Positions 1 through 6,310 of a stretch of 8,478 bases of DNA are shown here, piece by piece (within the stretch, counting starts at the first letter, position 1; each line of letters begins with the position of its first letter). A model generated the notes under the pieces. It saw only the letters and a program-made list of their open reading frames with translations. It made no database searches and was not told the DNA's origin. This DNA is from JAWXVE01 sp044425575. Its GTDB lineage: Bacteria; Bacillota; Clostridia; Lachnospirales; Lachnospiraceae. A program made the translations under genes and the position numbers. The stretch covers positions 1 to 8,478 of the forward strand of contig JAWXVE010000083.1 of the NCBI GenBank assembly GCA_044425575.1, given 5' to 3'.

Positions 1-1
1 A

Positions 2-1000
2 TCCGTAATGGCAGTGGAATATGAGAAAATTGAAGTTGGTTTATTACACGAATTAGAGCATGTTAAGTTACAATATATGGATCACACAGTAGAGGAAATA
101 CCATTGTGTACACAAGTAGAAGAACACTTTCAGAACATGGTAGCCATTAAAGGGCGTAAGACTCAACTAGACAAATGGTATATACGAGTTAGTTCTTTAG
201 ATTCTGTGTTTCAAACTATTTTTGGATATCGTAACCTACGAGATAAGTTAATCCTAGAAATTGGATCCCACACCAAGCGTAGTGAACATACGTTGGTAAA
301 GGTGGGAATCGCAATTATAAATTCTCCAAGAATACTTGGTAGTCTCATAAGACAAAGAAAACAAATTCGATTTATTACCAATAGATGGCATGAAACAAAA
401 GGACTCCACCAAGAATATGACCAATATGCAATAATACCAGAAGAAGAAAAGTATCTCTACTTTGCACTACATTTTGCACCAGAAGCCACAGTGGCTCCTA
501 TGGGTGGAAGCCTTTATATGGATCAACTAATTCCGTTAAAAATTCTGCTACATACTATTCCAGAGGATTGGAGCATCTATGTAAAGATTCATCCAGCACA
601 AGTATATAATGAACAAATAGCCAATATGATTCACTCTCTAGAACAAATGCCAAGGATTAAATTAATAAAAGAATCATATCCAACTTTATCCCTAATTAAA
701 GAGGCAAGCGTAGTAGCAACCTTAACAGGAACTGCTGCTTGGGAAGCACAGTTTATGGGAGTACCAGCTCTATTGTTTGGTTATACAGAGAAAAGTTATG
801 CACCACTATCTTATTATGTGAGAACCATTGAAGATTGCAGATGTGCAATACAATCTATACTAGCAGGAGAAAAGAGTTGCACGGAAAAAGATTTGAAAAT
901 ATTTGTGAAAGCATTAGAAAGGGTATCCATTCCAAATGCTTATTATGATCAAGATAAGAGTGCAGTTATAGAACGTTCCATTTCCCTATTCACAGAATGA
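2..1000 (+). CDS. Capsule-synthesis family protein (KpsS/KpsC-like), 5'-truncated by window edge
   Basis: The reading frame is open to the left edge and no ribosome binding site fits in the seven bases before the first ATG at 8, so the true start probably lies upstream. Residue numbers count from that ATG. The visible 330 residues match the capsule polysaccharide biosynthesis family (Pfam Capsule_synth type): an aromatic YLYFALHFAPEAT block at 149-161, MGGSLYMDQL at 165-174, KIHPAQ at 193-198 (usually KEHP.Q in relatives), and TLTGTAAWEA at 238-247 followed by a GVPALLFG loop at 251-258. No membrane segment or signal peptide is visible in this part. Some members of this family, such as KpsC and KpsS, are transferases using CMP-Kdo, so transfer of a CMP-activated sugar made by the downstream genes is plausible but inferred. 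It is followed after 14 nt by the next gene. Family assignment is fairly sure; substrate is unknown. Confidence 0.75.
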   Translation, partial: SVMAVEYEKIEVGLLHELEHVKLQYMDHTVEEIPLCTQVEEHFQNMVAIKGRKTQLDKWYIRVSSLDSVFQTIFGYRNLRDKLILEIGSHTKRSEHTLVKVGIAIINSPRILGSLIRQRKQIRFITNRWHETKGLHQEYDQYAIIPEEEKYLYFALHFAPEATVAPMGGSLYMDQLIPLKILLHTIPEDWSIYVKIHPAQVYNEQIANMIHSLEQMPRIKLIKESYPTLSLIKEASVVATLTGTAAWEAQFMGVPALLFGYTEKSYAPLSYYVRTIEDCRCAIQSILAGEKSCTEKDLKIFVKALERVSIPNAYYDQDKSAVIERSISLFTE

Positions 1001-1014
1001 AAGGATAGAGTTGT

Positions 1015-2616
1015 ATGAAGATATTAGCAGTCATTCCAGCAAGGGCTGGCTCCAAAGGAGTTCCCAATAAGAATATACGATTATTAAATGGAAAACCACT
1101 CATCTATTATTCCATTAAGAATGCCATAGATAGTCAATATATTACGAAAATCATAGTTTCTACTGATAGTACCCAAGTGCAAATTATTGCAGAGCAAATG
1201 GGAGTAGAGGTTCACTTTAGAAGTAAACAATTATGCTCCGATGATGTAACACTAGATGCAGTAATTGAGGATGTGGTCAATCAAATTGATTGTGATTACG
1301 TAGTAACTATGCAACCAACCTCCCCAACCTTGCAGGCAAGTACCCTAGATGCAGCAATTGCTCATGCCATAGATACGAATGCAGATACAGTGATCTCTGT
1401 GGTAAATCAACCACATCTTGCTTGGAAAGATGCAGAAGCAGGGGGCAAGGTACCAGCTTATAGAGAGCGATTGAATAGGCAATATTTACCACCTTATTAC
1501 TTGGAAACTGGTGCTTTTATGATTGCTAAGAAATCAGTGGTAACGAAAGATACAAGAATTGGAGAGGCGGTTGATGTATTTGAGTTATCAGAAGCGGAAA
1601 GTGTAGATATTGATACATTTGCAGATTTTAAATTGTGTGATTTCCTTATGCGCAAGCAGAAAGTAGCCTTCTATGTGAATGGCAATAATAAAAGAGGTAT
1701 GGGACATATCTACCGATGTCTAGAACTAGCAGATGAATTCTATGTAAAACCTGATATTTACTACGACCGCAATCAGACACAACCACACCTATTTGGCGAG
1801 ACCACTCATAACTTAATCGGAGTCAATGGATTAAATGAATTATTAGAAATTTTGGCTCATAAAAAGTACGATATCTTCATTAATGATATATTGAATACTT
1901 CCCTAGATTATATGATTGCACTTAAGAATTGTCATCCTTCCAAGAAAATCATTAACTTTGAAGATGATGGAGAAGGAATGGAGCAAGCAGATTTAGTCAT
2001 TAATGCGTTGTATAATATGCCAACCTTACAACAAATGAAGGCTGGTAAAGATTATTATATCTGTGCAAAGACTTTTATGTTCTATCAACCAATTTTCATA
2101 AAAGAAGAAGTGGAACAAATCTTTATTTCATTTGGAGGAGCGGATCCACAGAATTATACAGATCGATTACTTCGTATGATTGCGAAGAACAAGTATAAAG
2201 ATTATAAATTCCACGTGGTCATTGGCCGAGCCAAAGAGAATATAGAAGAGCTACTTGCAGATAACCAAGCAGACCATATAGAAGTATTATATGATATTAG
2301 TGATATGCCCAAAATCATGTCAAAATGTGACATTGCTGTCACGTCACGAGGCAGAACAGGATACGAACTGGCAATACTAGGCATTCCAACCATTGCTATG
2401 GCTCAGAACGCACGAGAAGAAAAGCATGGATTTGTATCGTGTGAGAATGGATTTGACTATATAGGACTGAATCCAAGTGATGAAGAAATAGAACAAATAT
2501 TAGATCGATATATACAATTATCTAAGGAAGAACGTGTGAAGAAGCAACAGAAACTACTCGAGCATGACTTATTAAATGGCAGAAGTCGAGTAATGGGCTT
2601 AATCAACAGTTTATAG
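1015..2616 (+). CDS. Bifunctional CMP-nonulosonate cytidylyltransferase / PseG-like nucleotide-sugar hydrolase
   Basis: A 533-residue two-domain protein. Residues 1 to about 215 are a NeuA/PseF/SpsF-type cytidylyltransferase: IPARAGSKGVPNKN at 7-20, STDS at 49-52, MQPTSP at 99-104, ETGAF at 164-168 and SVDIDT at 196-201. Residues about 216-533 resemble PseG/SpsG (GT-B fold): GMGHIYR at 228-234 with the likely catalytic His231, a NDILNTS segment at 290-296, NFEDDGEG at 314-321, SFGGADPQN at 372-380 and the donor-binding stretch TSRGRTGYE at 443-451. In the family, PseG removes the nucleotide from a UDP-diacetamido-trideoxyhexose, and the cytidylyltransferase activates the nonulosonic acid after the synthase step; these steps are not adjacent. 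The start ATG has AAAGGA at 1000-1005. The gene reads intact. Its missing partner step is a NeuB-type synthase, perhaps the divergent one at the right end. The exact sugar is unknown, so pseF/pseG symbols are withheld. Confidence 0.85.
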   Translation: MKILAVIPARAGSKGVPNKNIRLLNGKPLIYYSIKNAIDSQYITKIIVSTDSTQVQIIAEQMGVEVHFRSKQLCSDDVTLDAVIEDVVNQIDCDYVVTMQPTSPTLQASTLDAAIAHAIDTNADTVISVVNQPHLAWKDAEAGGKVPAYRERLNRQYLPPYYLETGAFMIAKKSVVTKDTRIGEAVDVFELSEAESVDIDTFADFKLCDFLMRKQKVAFYVNGNNKRGMGHIYRCLELADEFYVKPDIYYDRNQTQPHLFGETTHNLIGVNGLNELLEILAHKKYDIFINDILNTSLDYMIALKNCHPSKKIINFEDDGEGMEQADLVINALYNMPTLQQMKAGKDYYICAKTFMFYQPIFIKEEVEQIFISFGGADPQNYTDRLLRMIAKNKYKDYKFHVVIGRAKENIEELLADNQADHIEVLYDISDMPKIMSKCDIAVTSRGRTGYELAILGIPTIAMAQNAREEKHGFVSCENGFDYIGLNPSDEEIEQILDRYIQLSKEERVKKQQKLLEHDLLNGRSRVMGLINSL

Positions 2617-2620
2617 GAGA
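2615..2620 (+). promoter_or_regulatory. Shine-Dalgarno site of legB overlapping upstream stop codon
   Basis: AGGAGA begins inside the TAG stop (2614-2616) of the bifunctional gene. Its GGAG core (2616-2619) sits 5 nt before the ATG at 2625. Ribosomes finishing the upstream gene would end on this site, which suggests coupled translation. Confidence 0.6.
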
Positions 2621-2624
2621 AGAT

Positions 2625-3605
2625 ATGGACAAAATCTTAGTAACAGGCGCCGATGGATTTATTGGAAGCCACCTAGTAGAAGAATTAATCAGAAAAGGGT
2701 ATGATGTTAAAGCGTTTGTGTGTTATAATTCATTTGGAACATGGGGATGGATTGATTCCCTACCTGATTCCATGAAGAATAAAATAGAAATATTCCAAGG
2801 AGATGTAAGAGATCCTAGCGGTGTAAGGGAAGCCATGAGAGGATGTGATGCAGTGTTTCATCTTGCAGCACTCATTGCCATTCCATTTAGCTATCACTCT
2901 CCAGATACGTATGTGGATACGAATATCAAAGGGACGCTCAATATATTACAGGCAGCACGTGAACTAAATATCTCGCGTGTTCTTGTTACGTCTACTTCAG
3001 AAGTATATGGAACAGCACAGTACGTACCTATTGATGAGTTACATCCTTTTCAAGGGCAATCACCATATTCAGCAACGAAGATTGGGGCGGACCGACTAGC
3101 AGAATCCTTCTATCGCTCTTTCGATTTGCCAGTTACCATCGTAAGACCATTTAATACCTATGGGCCTAGACAATCGGCAAGGGCGGTAATACCAACGATT
3201 ATTACGCAACTATTATCGGGACAGACAGAGATTAAGTTAGGATCACTTACACCAACGAGAGATTTCAACTATGTTAAGGATACAGCAAATGGATTTATTG
3301 CTATGTATGAGTCGGAACGAACCATTGGACAAGAGATTAATATCGCCACTCAGCAAGAGATTTCCATTGGACAGTTAGCGGAAGAGTTGATTAAACAGAT
3401 TAACCCCAATGCTAAGATTATATGCGATGAACAACGACTTCGCCCAGAGAAGAGCGAAGTAAACCGTTTGTTAGGGTCTAACCAGAAGATAAAAGAATTA
3501 ACGGAATGGACACCAAATTATACCTTTGAAGAAGGAATTGCTGAGACAATCGCTTTTTTGCGTGAGAACCTGGAGCGATATAAACCAGAGATTTATAATC
3601 TGTAG
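2625..3605 (+). CDS. legB: NAD-dependent sugar-nucleotide 4,6-dehydratase (LegB-like)
   Basis: A 326-residue extended short-chain dehydrogenase of usual length. The N-terminal Rossmann motif is TGADGFIGSH at 7-16 (G8, G11, G14). Other landmarks are GDVRD at 59-63, HLAALIAIPFSY at 79-90, TSTSEVYG at 122-129, the catalytic Y148xxxK152 in SPYSATK, and RPFNTYGPRQSARA at 174-187. Having TSTSE where many 4,6-dehydratases have T-D-E, together with the ALIAIP segment and the RQSARA tail, is typical of the LegB group, so it is not read as a defect. LegB converts GDP-GlcNAc (or UDP-GlcNAc in some systems) to the 4-keto-6-deoxy sugar, the first committed step to legionaminic acid, in the cytoplasm. It opens the core pathway block and its stop lies 17 nt before the next start. 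The next enzyme in the pathway, the aminotransferase LegC, is not adjacent. Confidence 0.9.
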   Translation: MDKILVTGADGFIGSHLVEELIRKGYDVKAFVCYNSFGTWGWIDSLPDSMKNKIEIFQGDVRDPSGVREAMRGCDAVFHLAALIAIPFSYHSPDTYVDTNIKGTLNILQAARELNISRVLVTSTSEVYGTAQYVPIDELHPFQGQSPYSATKIGADRLAESFYRSFDLPVTIVRPFNTYGPRQSARAVIPTIITQLLSGQTEIKLGSLTPTRDFNYVKDTANGFIAMYESERTIGQEINIATQQEISIGQLAEELIKQINPNAKIICDEQRLRPEKSEVNRLLGSNQKIKELTEWTPNYTFEEGIAETIAFLRENLERYKPEIYNL

Positions 3606-3609
3606 TGAG

Positions 3610-3615
3610 AAAGGG
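3610..3615 (+). promoter_or_regulatory. Ribosome binding site choosing the ptmE start
   Basis: AAAGGG lies 7 nt before the ATG at 3623. A GTG at 3605, overlapping the legB stop by one base, would extend the protein by six residues but would have this site inside its own coding region and no comparable site upstream. The ATG is therefore preferred. Confidence 0.6.
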
Positions 3616-3622
3616 ATTCAAT

Positions 3623-4669
3623 ATGAATATCCAAAAGTTCTGCATAGGAGCAAATTGTACCGTGTTAGAAGCAATGAATCAATTAGATCGTGCAGCAATG
3701 CAGATTCTATATATAACAGATGGGGCGAGATTATTAGCTGCTATTACAGATGGGGATATTAGACGGTGGCTTCTATCAGGAGGCGATGTGAACGCAGAAG
3801 TGGAGCAAGTTGCTAATTACACTCCCAGATATTTAAAGGGTGGAACCTATGAAGAAGCAGTTGCTCATATGCGTAAGCATGTGATTGAATCCATACCCAT
3901 TGTAAATGAAAGTATGGAAATAGAGAAAGTTTACTTCCTATTCCCCAAGGAAGAAAAGCCTTCAAAGGAATTGGATATTCCAGTGGTTATTATGGCAGGT
4001 GGAGAAGGAAAACGTCTTTATCCCTACACCAATATTTTACCAAAACCACTGATTCCCGTTGGTGAATTACCAATTCTAGAACACATTATCAATCAATTCC
4101 ATGCATACGGTTGTAATGACTATTATGTAATTGTTAATCACAAACGGAATATGATTAAGGCGTATTTTGGAGAAATAGAAAAGTCATATGAACTACAGTT
4201 TATAGATGAAGATGTGCCCCTTGGAACAGGTGGTGGTCTTGGATTATTAAAAGACAAGATTTCAGAAACATTTATCTTATCGAACTGTGATATCTTGATT
4301 GAAGAAAATATAGCGAATATTTATAAGGAACATAAATCAAGGCACAATGTGGTTACCGTAGTATGTGCACAGAAACAAGTAGTAATTCCATATGGGATTA
4401 TTGAAGCCTCTGACTCAGGAGAGATACTAGCCATGAAGGAGAAACCAGAACTTTCATTCTTGACTAATACAGGATGCTACATTGTAGAACCTTGTGTTAT
4501 AAGCCAGATGAAGGAAGGTGAATCCATTAGTTTCCCAGAGGTTATAAAGCGTTGTCAGCATCAAGGCGATCGAGTCGGTGTCTATACCATTGCCGATGAC
4601 CGGTGGTTAGACATGGGGCAAATAGAAGAACTTGAGAAGATGAAGAGAAAGCTGCAAGTAGAGGATTAG
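3623..4669 (+). CDS. ptmE: CBS-domain sugar-phosphate nucleotidyltransferase (PtmE-like, probable GlcN-1-P guanylyltransferase)
   Basis: A 348-residue protein from the ATG at 3623. Residues about 1-110 are a CBS-domain pair, including ILYITDG at 28-34 and AITDGDIRRWL at 40-50. The remainder is a nucleotidyltransferase of the GT-A/RfbA class: the signature MAGGEGKRLYPYT at 124-136, LPKPLIPVG at 139-147, PLGTGGGLG at 199-207, SNCDI at 220-224 for metal and nucleotide binding, and WLDMG at 328-332. This architecture matches Campylobacter PtmE, which makes GDP-GlcN from GlcN-1-P for legionaminic acid synthesis. The CBS part may sense an adenine nucleotide (inference). It lies between legB and the acetyltransferase gene. 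Relatives with the same fold act on mannose-1-phosphate or glucose-1-phosphate, so the substrate call rests on domain architecture and context. Confidence 0.82.
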   Translation: MNIQKFCIGANCTVLEAMNQLDRAAMQILYITDGARLLAAITDGDIRRWLLSGGDVNAEVEQVANYTPRYLKGGTYEEAVAHMRKHVIESIPIVNESMEIEKVYFLFPKEEKPSKELDIPVVIMAGGEGKRLYPYTNILPKPLIPVGELPILEHIINQFHAYGCNDYYVIVNHKRNMIKAYFGEIEKSYELQFIDEDVPLGTGGGLGLLKDKISETFILSNCDILIEENIANIYKEHKSRHNVVTVVCAQKQVVIPYGIIEASDSGEILAMKEKPELSFLTNTGCYIVEPCVISQMKEGESISFPEVIKRCQHQGDRVGVYTIADDRWLDMGQIEELEKMKRKLQVED

Positions 4670-4678
4670 TGAACAAAT

Positions 4679-5302
4679 ATGGAGCAGATTGTATTATTAG
4701 GGTGTGGCGGACACAGCAAATCAGTGGTAGATACAATTGAACGTCAGGGGAAATATGAAATTGTTGGATTCCTTGATCAAGAGATGAATGATGCATATTC
4801 ATACAGAGAATATGGTATTGTTGGAAGAGATGAACACCTATCTGACTTCTATGCACAAGGAGTTCGCCACGCTTTTGTGAGTATTGGTTATCTAGGGAAT
4901 TCTAATACAAGAGAATTGCTTTATGAGAAGATCATAGCATGTGGAATGACAAGTCCGGTAATTATTGACCCCTCCGCCGTGATATCAAGTGATGCAGTAG
5001 TAGGTCAAGGTGTTTTCATTGGTAAGAATACAGTAGTAAATGCAGAAGCAAAAATCGGGGATTTATGCATCTTAAACACGGGTTCTATTGTAGAGCATGA
5101 ATGCCAAATAGGAGTCAATACACACATATCAGTAGGCAGTGTAATTTGCGGGAACACTACAATTGGGGATCATACATTCATTGGAGCTAATACAACAGTT
5201 ATTCAAGGCATTCAGATTGGGGAACGAGTTGTAATAGGTGCGGGTATGTTAGTAATCAATCATATAGAGCGTTATAGTAAATTCACACAGTATACTAAGT
5301 AA
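4679..5302 (+). CDS. NeuD/PglD-like sugar acetyltransferase (probable LegH role)
   Basis: A 207-residue two-part enzyme. The N-terminal nucleotide-sugar-binding Rossmann-like half starts IVLLGCGGHSKSVVD at 4-18 and includes VSIG at 67-70. The C-terminal half, from about residue 97, is a left-handed beta-helix of hexapeptide repeats such as AVVGQGVFIGKNTVV at 106-120 and TIGDHTFIGANTTV at 161-174. His140 in VEHEC lies where PglD has its catalytic base. In this setting it would most simply N-acetylate the 4-amino sugar nucleotide made by LegB and LegC, using acetyl-CoA; an O-acetyltransferase acting on the finished sugar, as in NeuD, is the alternative. The C-terminus is unusual: after GAGMLVIN the usual GNPA.. 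coenzyme-binding tail is absent. The start has only a weak GAGGA site at 4661-4665, 13 nt before the ATG, so it may depend on coupling to ptmE, which ends 9 nt upstream. Confidence 0.8.
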   Translation: MEQIVLLGCGGHSKSVVDTIERQGKYEIVGFLDQEMNDAYSYREYGIVGRDEHLSDFYAQGVRHAFVSIGYLGNSNTRELLYEKIIACGMTSPVIIDPSAVISSDAVVGQGVFIGKNTVVNAEAKIGDLCILNTGSIVEHECQIGVNTHISVGSVICGNTTIGDHTFIGANTTVIQGIQIGERVVIGAGMLVINHIERYSKFTQYTK

Positions 5303-5314
5303 GAGAAGGTAAAA

Positions 5315-6310
5315 ATGAGCACATATATCATAGCAGAAGCAGGAGTGAATCATAATGGTGATATATCACTTGCTAAAAAGTTAATAGATGTTGCAGCACT
5401 AGCTAAAGTAGATGCTGTGAAATTCCAAACATTTCGGGCAGAAACGTTGGTAACATTAGATGCACAGAAAGCTGATTACCAGAAAGAACGTACTGGCTCA
5501 CAAGAATCACAGTACGAAATGTTACAGAAGTTGGAGTTATCAAGAGAAGATCATATAGAATTAATGGAATATTGTGAAGAGAAGGGGGTCACCTTTCTAT
5601 CGACTCCCTTTGACAGAGAGAGCCTTCAGTTGCTATTAGAACTTGGGATAGAACGTATTAAAATACCATCAGGTGAAATTACTAACTATCCACTTCTAAA
5701 AGAAATTGCCAAAACTAAATTACCGATCATTATCTCAACCGGAATGTGTGAATATGAAGAAATAGACCAAGCTCTTGCGATCTTAACAAGAGAAGGGAAT
5801 GAAAGTATCTCTATTTTACATTGTAATACACAATATCCCACACCTTATGAAGACGTCAATCTTAGAGTGTTAGAAGAATATAGAACTCGATATCCTTATG
5901 AGATTGGTTATTCAGACCATACACAAGGTATTGAAGTGCCAATTGCAGCAGTTACCTTAGGAGCTACTGTGATTGAGAAGCATTTTACCCTTGATAAGAC
6001 TATGGAAGGACCAGATCATAAAGCAAGTTTAGAACCACAAGAATTAGCAGATATGGTTCGATCTATTCGAAATATTGAACAAGCAATGGGGTGTTGCAAT
6101 AAGTGTGTCACACCATCAGAGCAAGGAAATGTGCCAATTGCGAGAAAGAGTATTGTAGCTAAAAAAGAAATTTGCTGTGGAGAATTATTCAGTGAAGATA
6201 ATCTTGCGGTTAAGCGACCAGGAGATGGAATCAGTCCCATGAAATGGGAAGAAGTCATCGGGCAACAGGCCAATAAAGCTTATAAGAAAGATGAGTTGAT
6301 TAGATTGTGA
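5315..6310 (+). CDS. legI: Legionaminic acid synthase (NeuB family)
   Basis: A 331-residue NeuB-family synthase, about the normal length. It condenses phosphoenolpyruvate with a 2,4-diacetamido-2,4,6-trideoxymannose-type sugar to give the nine-carbon acid. The TIM-barrel part contains AEAGVNHNGD at 7-16, VKFQTF at 35-40, STPFD at 96-100, IPSGEITN at 117-124, STGM at 141-144 and HCNTQYPTP at 169-177. His202 in GYSDHT and His223 in EKHFTLD have the 21-residue spacing of the two metal-binding histidines of meningococcal NeuB. GPDHKASLEP follows at 232-241. The C-terminal SAF (antifreeze-like) domain covers about 275-331, with RKS at 277-279 and KRPGDGISP at 300-308. GAAGG-like site AGAAGG at 5304-5309 lies 5 nt before the ATG. 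Neighbours favour legionaminic over N-acetylneuraminic acid; the sequence alone cannot fully separate them. Confidence 0.9.
   Translation: MSTYIIAEAGVNHNGDISLAKKLIDVAALAKVDAVKFQTFRAETLVTLDAQKADYQKERTGSQESQYEMLQKLELSREDHIELMEYCEEKGVTFLSTPFDRESLQLLLELGIERIKIPSGEITNYPLLKEIAKTKLPIIISTGMCEYEEIDQALAILTREGNESISILHCNTQYPTPYEDVNLRVLEEYRTRYPYEIGYSDHTQGIEVPIAAVTLGATVIEKHFTLDKTMEGPDHKASLEPQELADMVRSIRNIEQAMGCCNKCVTPSEQGNVPIARKSIVAKKEICCGELFSEDNLAVKRPGDGISPMKWEEVIGQQANKAYKKDELIRL
6307..6310 (+). other. GTGA stop/start overlap between legI and legG
   Basis: The GTG start of legG (6307-6309) overlaps the TGA stop of legI (6308-6310). No strong Shine-Dalgarno sequence precedes the GTG, so legG translation probably depends on termination-reinitiation at this junction. 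Confidence 0.65.

Noticed and set aside
1068..1100. 33-bp stretch matching 7560-7592 at 29 positions, suggesting a DNA repeat
   Set aside because: Both copies encode the conserved KNIRLLNGKPL segment of the two cytidylyltransferases. Paralogy and family conservation explain it, and no flanking repeat or mobile element boundary is seen.
2985..3011. LegB with Ser in place of the usual Asp of the dehydratase T-D-E motif, as an inactivating change
   Set aside because: TSTSEVYG is characteristic of the LegB group, including the Campylobacter enzyme as recalled, so it is a subfamily feature and not a defect.
3605..3622. GTG at 3605 as the ptmE start, overlapping the legB stop by one base
   Set aside because: The ATG at 3623 has AAAGGG at good spacing and gives a natural start to the CBS domain; the six extra residues have no support.
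3526..3762. Plus-strand 78-codon frame across the legB/ptmE junction
   Set aside because: It overlaps both genes in another frame, has a composition unlike a folded protein, and would conflict with the motif-rich N-terminus of ptmE.
4542..4856. Open frame of 104 codons on the minus strand across the ptmE/acetyltransferase junction
   Set aside because: It opposes two clear family members and shows no domain or motif; it is a by-product of their codon use.
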